Origin: Trichinella spiralis
Taxonomy: Eukaryota > Nematoda > Enoplea > Trichinellida > Trichinellidae
Length of the DNA: 64,000 nt
Assembly (NCBI GenBank): GCA_000181795.3
Contig: CM012955.1
Location: 3,830,108-3,894,107, forward strand
Direction: 5' to 3'
Both the position numbers and the translations under genes were made by a program. The notes beneath the pieces are model-generated. The model saw nothing but the letters and a program-made list of their open reading frames with translations. It did not search any database and was not told the DNA's origin. The stretch's first letter is position 1. Each line of letters starts with the position of its first letter. Positions 11,701 through 23,400 of this stretch are shown here, one piece after another.

Positions 11701-14700
11701 TGTTTTTGTTTTTTCCCCTCTTCAGTTGCTCCTGTTTCAGATGGAAAATTGGACGAAGCCATGTTGAAAGCGTTGAAAAAAGCAAAAAATTCCACAAAGA
11801 GCAGCAGATCGGTACAGAAAGTTTATTGTCGCTTGGCAGAGGTGATTTCCGCGCTCGGGGAACTAGTGTCGATCCAGTCACTCACCGACACTACAGTACT
11901 GCAGGTACAGTAGGCGGGCAGTGCTTTTTAGGTTCTGGGAATTTTTGTTGTTGTTGTTGTTGATGTTTTCACGTAATTTCAGATGTCGTCGCTCGGGGTG
12001 AATTCATTTTTCGTTGAAAACATCAGCGACTTGCAGATGAGCTCGTTGAGGCTTTTGTCGACCGTGTTCGGCAGGTATGAAAAGCACCGGCAGTTGATTT
12101 TGGAAGAAATACTCGCCTCGTTGTACCGTTTGCCGACCGCAAAGCGCGGAATTCGCTCTTACAGGCAAGCGCCCAAAGCACTGATCCGTTCGACCGTTTA
12201 TTCATTCATTCGTTCGTTAGATTGAATTCGGAATGTTCCATACAAATGGTCACGGCGCTCATTATGCAACTGATGCAGACGATAATTTGCCACGCCCTGC
12301 GTGTGTCGGACGCCGACCATGCGGCGGGCGATTTGGAGAACCCCAGGACTGCCGCCGCGTTCGAGGATCGTCAGAAGCAGAAAGTGGCCGAAGAGGTTCG
12401 GTCGCGGGTGTTGACCGCTTACGAGGTGGCCATCCGGACGGCGCACAATTTTTTGTCCGTCTTTTTGAAAAAGTACCCACCACTAATAATAATAATGATG
12501 GTAAATGGCTATTTGTGAACTGTTGTCGTCGTTTCAGATGCACAACGAAATGTGAAGAGGATTACAAGTCGCTGTTCGAGGATTTCGTGCGCGACTTGTT
12601 GGCCGCGTTGAACAGACCCGAGTGGCCGGTCGCGGAACTGCTGCTCAAACTGCTCGGCACGGTGCTGCAGAAGCACTGCTCGTCCAAGCAGGGCGAGGTG
12701 AACACGCGCGTCGCCGCCCTCGAATATCTGGGCATGGTGGCTGCACGTATCCGCCGCGACGTCAAGCTTTCTGTGAACGAAGATGCCCTGCTTGGCGATT
12801 TGGTGCGCAAATTCACCGCCGATTCCAGCTTGTGCAATCCATTTGAAATTTACGCCAAAGACGACGAGGAAAATGGACAAGATGTTCAGGTTTGTTTGTT
12901 TAATTGTTTGTTTGTTTTTGCTCACTGATCATTGTTGTTGTTGTTGTTGTTGTTGAAGAAGGATGTGGAAGTGAAGAAAAAAGTATTGCAGAAAGCGTTG
13001 AATTTTTACTTGATGGATTTGCGCAGTCGTCATAATACTATAGAAGTATGAAGTTATATATGTTTTGCTTTGCAATTTGTATGGTGTAAGTGAAATTTTC
13101 CAGTTTGCTCGTCGATTTCACATTGCTCAGTGGATTCGTGATGTGAGCACCGAGCTTGATCGTAAATTGTCCAGCACCAAAGATGAAAATCGTTATGATG
13201 ACGGTATGGTATTTATTTGTTTGTCTATTTGTTCGCTCATCAGTTCTTTTCAGCCGATGACAGTTTGGCAAGTAAAACTGCCGCCGATCAGCAACGTCAT
13301 CAGGAGGCATTCCAGCGTGCCAACGAAGCCAAAGCGTTTCTTCTGTCGTTGATCGACGTCGACGACGACGTCTTCTCTTACGTCAAATTGAGGTACTTTT
13401 TTTTTATCACGTTGACACAGTCACGGTCACGGTTACGGTAGTTTTCGAAATCGGCCGCACAAAAATGCAAATTTTTCTTCACTTGCGCTCTTTTGGCTCA
13501 CGTTATTTTTTCTCGCCTACAGTAGTCAACTTTTTTCTCCTCTCATTTTCAGTGTTGTTTTTCCGTTCAAATTTTGTTCGCTTATCGTCATTTTATATTT
13601 TATTTTATCGTATTTTTTGAATTTAAATTATCTCAATTTGTTGTTGCATCATTTTTACTTTTTTGAAAATTACTGTAACTTCTTCTTCAAGTGTCAACGG
13701 TGGAAGACGACAGACAAAATCCGGTTTTTTGAATTGCCCTGCACGGCAAGTTCAAAATTTGCGCGTTCGTTGGGCGGGAAGTTTGTGTTCTTTTCTGTCA
13801 TTTTTGTAAAGTTGATTTGAATTTTTGTCCACCTTCTTTTTTGTTCAATTTGTCGTCTGTCCGTTTCTGTCGTCAGCGTCTTTTTGACTGTCTGTTTGTC
13901 TTTCTTTTTTTCAGACGTGAAGCGTTCATTTTGCACGAATCCCAAGCGATAAGCGTTGTTCGATTTTTGGCCCGCAAACGTCCACTGATGCAGAGCTTCG
14001 ACCGCTATTTGATTCAGGTGACACAACATTACTTTCAGTTTAAAGCAGAGGACGAAATTAACGGGCCGGCGGCTTTTCTGTGTTCAGATTATTCGTCTGA
14101 CCAACGACAGCGCCGTGGCCGTGCGCACGAAAGCGATGAAATGTCTGGCGGCGGCGGTTGAAATCGACCCCGAAGTTCTGTCCAGAGTATGGAGATTGAC
14201 GTTGTTCAGTTTTTTTTGGTTTTTGTTTTTTTTTCTACAATTTTTTCCATTCAAGACAATAGTACAGAAGAACGTTTTGAAAAAAGTGTTGGACCAGTCG
14301 TCGAACATGCGCGAAGCGGCCGTTGATCTGATCGGCAAGTTGTTGAATTTGAGACCGGACCTGTTGGAACAGTATTATTCAGTGTTGACCGAAAGACTGC
14401 TGGTCAGTTTTGAACAGATTTTGTGAAGATGAAATAAGCTCTTTTTTTTCGTCAACAGGACACCGGCGTCAGTGTACGCAAGCGGACCATACGCATTTTG
14501 AAAGAGGTCTGCGAACGGCGGCCCGATTTTGACAAAATTCCAGAAATCTGCAGTCGCATATTGAAGCGCACCAACGACGAAGAGTCGATTCTCAAGTTGA
14601 TCTGCGAGACATTCCACAGCATCTGGCTGACGCCGGCGCGCGACCACGACCCCGAAGCGATCATGAACAAAGTGGTGGCGATCATCGACGTGGTCAGCAT

Positions 14701-16201
14701 TTTCGGCCGCGAGGGTGGCCAATTTCAGCCGATCGAAACTCTGCTCAAGGCGTTGCTGAAAGACGTATCTGAAGAATCGAGCGTCTCGTTGGCGGCCAGG
14801 CAAATCATGCGCTGTCTGGTCGAACACGTGCTCGTGATCGAAGAGAAGCTCGTCGGTCAGTCAGTGATCATCGTCCAGGGCTTGTTTTCTTGTTCAAATC
14901 GCTTTGTTCTAGAGTCGAGCAACAGCAACAGCTACCAGCGTTTTTTGTCCTGCTTGTCCACCATCTGCGTGTTCAGCAAAGTCGAGCCGCGGTTGATGAT
15001 CCCCTACATAGAGACTATGCAGCCATATTTGTCGATGTCGTGCAGCAATTCGGCCGAACAGTCCGTCATGACTCAGGTGATCAAAATTATCGAATTGGTC
15101 GTGCCATTGATCGAACATCCGAGTCCGAAATTTCTCAAACAACTCGAGGTAAAAAAAAAACAAAAAAAAACTCTCCACTGTCCATCGCAGCTTGTTTGTC
15201 TCTCTATTTTAGGATGGTTTGTGCAAATTGATGTCCAAAGCCCAGCAGAACATTGTCCAAGCGTCCATCTCTTGTCTGTCTGTCATTCTTGGCATTACCA
15301 AGCATACGGAAGTGTTGCACGATGTATTTTTCAAATGTTTGAGTAAATGACTCGAATGAATAATACCTATGGAATATGCTAATGTTAACAATGGAATGAT
15401 GCAATTGTAGAAATTCTCGCGACCGCCAAGGATGAGATGAACAAAGCGGCAGCAGCATCAGTGACTACACGAAAGCCGCTGTTGACTCGATCGTTGTTCA
15501 CTTGTGGTGCTTTGTTTCGTTATTTCGACTTTGACATTATAATACAAACGGAAAATAAGAACAAAGTGAGCGAGCGTTGATGAATTTATTTTATGAATTC
15601 AAGTGGATACGTTGATCGTTTGATTTTTCAGGAACCCTGGAAAGAGCAGGCGTTTCAGTTGTTGTTGGCTTTTACACGCCACCGTGAAGAAGATTTGAAA
15701 CGAAAAGCATTTGTTTCAATTGGTCAGTTTTTGTTTTCTTTTTTCTTTTGTTTTTGGAAATATAGCTTCAATAATTTCTTCTGCTTCAGGTTTATTTTGC
15801 GTTCATTATTCGGATTATTTGCTGCGCACAGAATTGAAAGAATTGTATCAGAATATTCTCACCGATCCGGAATCAGAAATTAACGTTCGCACGCAAGTGT
15901 TGCGAAATTTGGAAAGCTTTTTGAATGAAGAAGAGCGCAAAATGTTGAACAGTTATGCAACTTGTGAGTTTTTTTCCTTCTTTTTTTTTGCTCTGTTCGG
16001 CTTTATTTTTACGCACCTTCTTTTCAGGGGAAGCAAACAGAAAAGTGGAAAATTTGAAAGAAATGGGCGAAACTACATCCGGGTATGTTATTACAGACGG
16101 GAGAAGATCTGTGCATGATGCATATATTATTCATTTTTGATATTGTGTGGAAATGATTTTTTCTCTACTTGTGTTTTGTACAAATTTAGCAAATGCTATT
16201 C

Positions 16202-16234
<33 letters not shown>

Positions 16235-19200
16235 GAGTGATCGCATTGGGAATTCAATAATTTGATTTGTTTTTTTTTCAGTCTGAGCAGTTCTGTAATT
16301 CAGTGCTATTTGCCGGGCGTGTTGAATTGCTACTTCAACAGGGATCAGACGGTTCGAACCGTGGCCAGCGAGGTTGTATTGCTAACTTTGCAACAAGGTT
16401 TAGTTCATCCTGGTCAAGTAAGTGTTGATTTGTTTGTTTGTTTGTTTGTTTGTTTGGTTGATTGGTTGGTTGGTTTTCTTGTTGGTCAGCTCTAGCGAGG
16501 CGCAAAAAGAAAAAAGCACTTTAATTTCTTTTACGATTATTCACCTTTTCATCATTTCTTTTCTGGTGCAAAAGTACTACTCGTGAGTTTTCTTCATCTT
16601 CGTCTAGTTTTTTAATTTTATTGAGATTAATTATTTTCGACAAATAATGATTGCCTTATGCAAAGTATGCATGCAACGCGATAATGGTGCAGAACAAACA
16701 ATTCCATTAGCTGTAGCGAATTGATCATGTACAAACAAAGCAAATTTGCATTGATTGATATGTACAATATGTGTGTATGTGTAAGAAGAAAATTGATTGA
16801 ACTTGTATCCCCTCTCGGTTCTGGCATACGAAAAACTCTAGTAGCAATTGTCTATTATGTGGGCGGTGTCGGCAGTAGTGGTGGGAGTCAGCGGTTGGTC
16901 GTCGTCAGTGGAGCTGAACGCTAGTTGTGTCGACGACGAAGAGACAGAAGATGCTTCTTTGTCCAGTAGCTCGTAGATGGCCGGCTGTTGCGGGCCAATG
17001 TCCAACAGTACGGCGCTGCAGCAGAGCGTGGTGAATTGGAAGAAGAGCGCGAGAATTTCGGCGGCCGTGGTCACTGCCCAGGTGACGCCCAAGTGGGCCA
17101 GGTTGCGATAGTCGATTTGGACGAAAATATCGACGATGCGTACCAACGCGATGCCCAGTATGGCGGTCGTTTTCATCGGCTTCCGGTGCAGCGGTTCGCC
17201 GCTGGCCAACAACAGCTGCGCGGCCGGTAGCACGGTCAGCATCATGCTCAGCGTGGTCCGGCGGATGGTGTTGTGTATAACGTAGAGCGGGTGTGTCCGC
17301 AGGGGGTTGCGTTCGTCGGTCAACAAACATACCGCGTACACGATCACACCGGCGGCAAGTTGGGCATAAGCGACGTATTTGATTATTCGTTCGGCTTTTT
17401 GTTGCTGTTGCTGTTGTTGCTGTTGTTGTTGTTGTTGCTGCTGCTGCTGCTGATGGGAGGAATACTGCTGCTCTTGGTGATGTTGATCAGTGGTCACCAG
17501 TGAACACAGACGACCAAAGATGAACGCGCCGGCGATGGAGGCGACCAGCACGAGCGCAGCCAGGGTAGCTTCGGCAAAGTGGAGTAAACTGCCCGCGCGT
17601 TGTACCTTGTACGTGCACCGGTGACGGGCGTAGAAGAACAAATCGCACAACTGCGTACCAAAGTATTCGTTCGTCGACAAGTACAAATAGGCCAACACGT
17701 GGAACATGGCGGCGTGGAAGCTGAAAATCAACAGCACGCAAACGACAGGCATCTGGTGGTATGTGCCAATGCCGAGTCGGCTGGTGCCGACGGCGCTGAC
17801 CGTGGACAAGCACAACAAGCCGGCCGGCAGCAGGTAGAACGGCAGTTTCTGTTCTCCCGGGTAGAACAAGTTGTGGAAAGAGCCGGCGAGCGCGTTGTGC
17901 AAATCGACCGCGCCGAACAGCAGGCCGGCCAGCGTCAAGCCGGCGCCCAGTGCTAGCAATAGCCGGCGGAGGGCGTTGTCGATCCGGAATCGGATGCGCG
18001 CCGTCGGCCATCCCAACAGTCGGCCCAGACGCAGCGAGACGGCGCAGGCGAGCGGCAGCCGGGCGCCGGCGGCGAGCAAGTTGGCGTAGAGCAGCGGGTG
18101 GGGTTTCAGAGTGAGCGCGGTCAGTTCGGCCAGTTGCACGGTCAACAGCCAGCGGTAGTCGAGCCACAGGTACTGGACGGTCGGGTAGCAGCCGGCCAGT
18201 AGCAGCGTCAGGGCGCAGCAGGCGCAAGGTCGGCTTCCGTTGCGGCCCACCGCGGCAGTTAGCAGGCCGGTGAGCGTGTGGACCAGCTCCCAGACCGGCT
18301 CGTCCATGGTATAGTTGAGGAACAGGTAGCGAGCGGAGTCGCCGAGCGTCGAAAGCCAGCGCACCTCGAGCGCCCAGAGGATCAGTTTCGCGACGCCGAT
18401 GGCGACCAGCGCCAGGCCTCCGGCGGTCAGGGCCAAGCCCTTGGCTTGGTCGACGGTCGTTGGCTGCTGGTTGACGCGCGCCAGGCGTTGGCGCAGTTCG
18501 ACCAGGGCGATCGAGACGCCGACCAACGCCGCCAGGCCGGTGGCCATGTCGACCACGTTGTACGCGACCAGCGTTTTGTAGGGAAGTTGGGACAGTTGTT
18601 GGGTGTGGCCATCGCTGACCGGCGCCCAGCGCAGTTTGCCAGTGGCGTGCAGGTTGTAGCCGTCGAAAAGCAGCGCGCCCAATGCGACGAAGCAGGCCAC
18701 CGAGTCCACGCACGCGCACGTGTACAAGTAGAAATTGACGCCCACTCTGTCGACAAGTATTGTACTGCCGCCGGCCAGCAAATATACGCACGTGATCCAG
18801 TGCGTGTTGACGTACTGGGCTAGGAGATGGCTTTTCACGGCCTCCAACGCCGTGGCCACGCAGGCGTTGGCCAACGCCACCAGACCGCAGCCCAGCAATA
18901 GCCATCCGCACCACTGCATTCGATTGTTCATCACCGTCATCGCCTCTTTATTCTTGTTCTTGTTCTCGAACACTGAACTCAACGAGTCTCGAGTTTGTTC
19001 GAACAAACAGCTAGTGTCCATTTTTCACACTCCAAGGGGCAGAAAAATAATTGTCTGTCTTTGTGATAGGACGACGGACTTTTTTTTTCTATCTTCTGTA
19101 TTATTAACTAACAGCGGTAGTGTTGCAGTTGTTGTAGGTGTAATTAATCATTCTTGTTGTTGGGAATGATTGAGGATCCAACAGCAGCGGTAGTAGTAGT

Positions 19201-20380
19201 AGTAGTACTAGTAGTAATAGACGTGTATGTTAAAGTAGCGTGCAGTGAGAGAATAGCAGTTGTTGGTTGCATGGTTGTTTCAACCGGGTTAAAACTGATC
19301 CCAGTATACTGTGACTTGCTTACTGACTGACGTCCAACAGCAGCACACACTGGTAGTATTAGAATTAATATCAGTAGTAGTAGTAGTAGTAGTAGTGTGT
19401 TATTTATGTGTTCTTTTTTGTGTTGCTGCTGTTCTTCTACTTCTTCTTCTACTTCTTCTTCTTCTTATTCTTCTTCAATTTATCTCTACGACGACCAGTT
19501 TGGTTGAATTGAGCTTGTCAGTCAGTATGATGCGACCGACCCTGCCAAACTCGGCCAACTCGGTTGTAGTTGTTGTTGTCGATGTTGTTGATGCTGCTTT
19601 TACTATTTGTTGTACAATGTTGACTCCGGTTGTTACCGTTGCACTTGTTTTTCACGTACCACCACCGTAAGAACCGTAACCGTCGTCGTGCTGCTGGACA
19701 GTCGTTTGCGCTTAAGCGAAACTTATCATTACCGGTTGGATCTTTGAAAACTGTCCATCAGTTAATTTTTCACAAATTAACAACATTATTCCGTTCGTCT
19801 GTTTGTAGTTCTGATCTGATCTGATCTGATTTGATTTGATTTAATCTAATCTAATCTGATCTGATCTGTTTCCTTCCTTCTTTTCTTACTTTCTTCCTTG
19901 CTGCTGCTTGTCTTTAATTTTTGAAATTGACTTCAACTACTTGTCAGCAGACCCGTGGCGACATCAGTGGAAAAATATTTTTCCCCTCTCGGTGATTATT
20001 TATTTGTGCGCGCGTTTTGCGCTTGTCGACTGCCATTCGCTATCGCTTGCATCATCTGACCGATAAAAGTATCGTCTCATTCGCTGCCGATTGTTCTTCG
20101 TCTTTTCCACGACAACGCGCATCCCACGCACTTAATTTACTCCAACACAGTTGCGCTGGAAAACTTTTTCGCTCGATCAATTATGCTAATTTTTTTCAAT
20201 TGTTCAAATATCAATTCGACCGACATATTTAACATTGAAAACGAAAAATGTCTTTTGAGAATTGGCTCGAAGGCACAGCGCGATTTGTTTCAAAAATAAT
20301 TTTCTTCTTCTTTTTTTTATTTTTATTTTTTTAAATTTCATCTACAGTCTATAAATATGCACGTTTGCCAATTTCAACAA

Positions 20381-20414
<34 letters not shown>

Positions 20415-23400
20415 CAAATATTCTGTTATCAGTGCAGGCGAGTGGAGCAATTTTTGCATAATTTATTTCACGATACGGGGCAGCAGTAGCGGGGAGGTCG
20501 CTGCTGAATTTTGAATTGAACAATTTCGTTTCCCCAGCGCACGTTTCGAAAGCTTGAACAACAGCATCAGTACATCATTGTTGACCTGCACAGACACACA
20601 CGGACACGCACAGGCACACTTGGCCGATTTTCGAATGTTTAGCTGTTGAAAAATGCAAACTTTCTGGAAAATTTTTACTGAAATTTAATACCATTATTAC
20701 TGTGCATGTACTGTTGATCTCAGTCACGCAACTACCGTACACTGTGGCCGTGTGTGTGCTTCGCAGTTTTCTTTTGTTTCTTGTTTTTTTTTCGAAAACA
20801 TCCCGTTCGTAATATTAAAAAAAACAAAGAAATCTCTGTACACAGAGCAAGAATAAGCCCAATTTTGGAAAAATGTCAAGGCCAAGGTAGCGTTCTTAAT
20901 TCTCTCTCTCTCTCTCTCTTTTTCTCTTCTCATTGATGCAATTTGCACATTTTCATCATTCGGTGTGAAATTGCAGTCAAAATTTTAGTCACGGTGCAAT
21001 TGCCACCAGCAATCAAATCAAACCAAACCAAACCAGACGAAACGAAATGCAAAAAATGAAGGAAATATGCACAGAGTAGCAACAAAATATTTAAAAAATG
21101 AAAAATCAAACAGAAAAAAAACCATGCGTGCATGCATGCATGCAAATTTTTTAAAATTTGATTTGCTCGAAAACAATTGAACGTTTGTAGTGTATACCGT
21201 GCGTGGTGGCGATGACGACGGACCCGTATGGCGAGATACGAGCGAAGGCGGAGAAAATTTTGAAAGAAATCGACGGACGATACGGCGGTTTTCTGCAGGT
21301 TGGTGTTGTATTAATTTAAAATGCCAAGCGGTTCCACTGGTCCTGTTGTTTGCAGATCAAAGCTCTCGAAGGTATTCGACACAGCTATCGTTTGCAGTCG
21401 ATTCTGCAGTCTGTAGCCAGCAGTAGTGAACTTGTGCGCGGCTTCCGCGACCAGGATACTTGCGACGCGTTGAACAGTGCGCTGTACACAATCCTGAGAA
21501 ATAGCAGGCAACAGCGGCGTGCGTTGCTCAGATCCATGCTTCATTTGTTCGACGAAATCGGGGTACCAACAATTTCCTCCTCTCTACAATGATCAATAAT
21601 GCATATTGCTGCAATTGTTATATTTTATTTTTGAAGAAAACATCACTGAAAGAACTCATCTACGTTGCCGACAATTTGGCCAATTTTCCATATCATACAC
21701 TTGAAGAACCGTTGTTTGTGATACACAACAGTGATCTTATCGTCTCAGTGAACGGTTCCATTTTGTTGCAAAATTTCAAAGATGTAGTTTTGTTCGTCTT
21801 TTTGTTACAAAATATTGGGCGAATTATTTTTTGTAGAATTTGTTGGAATTGCCACAGCTGGACGATGACGAAGATGAGGAAGAAACGTTAGAAGAAATTA
21901 TGAGTAAGTGATCATAAGAAGCAAGCACGATTTAAATTGTCAGTGTTCGTTTGGGGTTTGATTGATTGAGTGCCATTTCTTTCTTTCTTCTTTTTTTTTT
22001 GTTAGGTCGTTTACCAGTGGACCTCAAACCGTTGAAAGAATGCATTGACGCTAGTCAAGGTTGTGTGATGTTGTTGATGTTGAATCAGTATTTGAAAGAT
22101 TCCTTTTCCATCTCGGACAGGTTAGTTGTTGGTTATTTATTGCTTTACAGATTTGTGTTTTTCACTGTTCACTGACTGTTATCTGTTTCTAGTAAGTTGC
22201 AAGAGTTTTCGATCAGTGATCCGAACAAATATCAAAAAGGCGTTACGAGGCGCAACATTGGTCCGTTCAAACCCAAATTCGCGATTCAATATCTCAAAAG
22301 GGAAACCACCGGCTCGACAAGTTCGGCTAATGATGCGCACATGCTTTGCAAACTGTACATGGATGTAATGGATTTTTATTATTCCAACAAAATGTACAGT
22401 TAAATCTTTACCGTTTCTGTTTGTTTTTCAAGTTTAAGCAACTGATGATGTCGTTTGACATCTCTTCCAACGCAGAAGACACGAATGCCACCAGTGGAGC
22501 AGTGGACAGGTTGTCCAGCTCTGAAGATAGTATTCCATTTTCAGACGACTTTTGTGACAGACGATCGGACAGCAGTACGCACGCGGATTCAAGTTTTGCA
22601 TCGTCTAACAGTGGAGATCAACAGCAACGAATTGTACTCACTATTCACCGTCTCGACGCAAACAAAATGGTATGTATCACTTTTTTTGTTTCCATTAACA
22701 CATATGTCGGTGGGCATGATAGGGCTGTCACGTTATTTCTTTATTCTTTCGGAGGGGGGATTAGGTTGGGTTGGGTTGGGTTGGGTTGAGGGGGATGGGA
22801 GCTGGATTTCATCCATGTTCCACTTGTGTGTCACATATTGCTGAAAAATATTATTGCCGATTGTTATCATTGTGGTATTTTTGTACAACTGGTTCAACAT
22901 GGTCCTTGGCGACTGACTGACTGACATGTCTGATTTTTCGATGAGACAAATTCTGGGGCTTCAGTTCAATCTCATCATTGTGTACTTACTTGTTCGTCAT
23001 GTAGATGGTAGAGGAAAAGGAAATTGAACTAAACTGTCCGTCTGTCATTGCGAATAACAGCAATTGAACATCACTGCAGAAAGAAGAATAAATGATCAGC
23101 TCAATGAACGCTTCATTGCACAAAAAGAATTTGCCGCGAATTGTTTCCAAGTGATGGTGATGATGATAATGATGATTATCATTATAGTAAGTTTTGTGCC
23201 ACCCAGTCACACCGCACATCACCATCTGCTTTGAAAAACTGGTCGGTCGCCTGCTTGCTACTACCTGTCACTCTCATCGATGAAATTTTTCATTTTTATC
23301 CTTTCCAAGATAATTTTTTTTCGTTTTGGAAGCGGGCTTTGTTTTTCTGTAATGTACCCACTTCCCCCTTGTCCCACCCTTCGACTGACAGACAGCTAAG

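Larger units (their letters stand above)
16418..21190 (+). other. large intron 26 of NIPBL hosting a nested minus-strand gene
   Basis: The donor is GTAAGT at 16418 and the acceptor is TTTGTAG ending at 21190. The flanking exons join as LVHPGQ|CIPCVVAMTTDP, the conserved NIPBL sequence (human LIHPVQCVPYLIAMGTDP). Besides the nested gene, the intron carries trinucleotide repeats (19190-19216, 19376-19396, 19437-19476), a pentanucleotide repeat and a GT microsatellite. Confidence 0.9.

Noticed and set aside
17487-18914. 475-codon minus-strand frame, Arg/Pro-rich
   Set aside because: It overlaps the 727-aa membrane protein in another frame. The Arg/Gly/Pro excess is what a GC-rich gene gives when read out of frame, and it has no domain.
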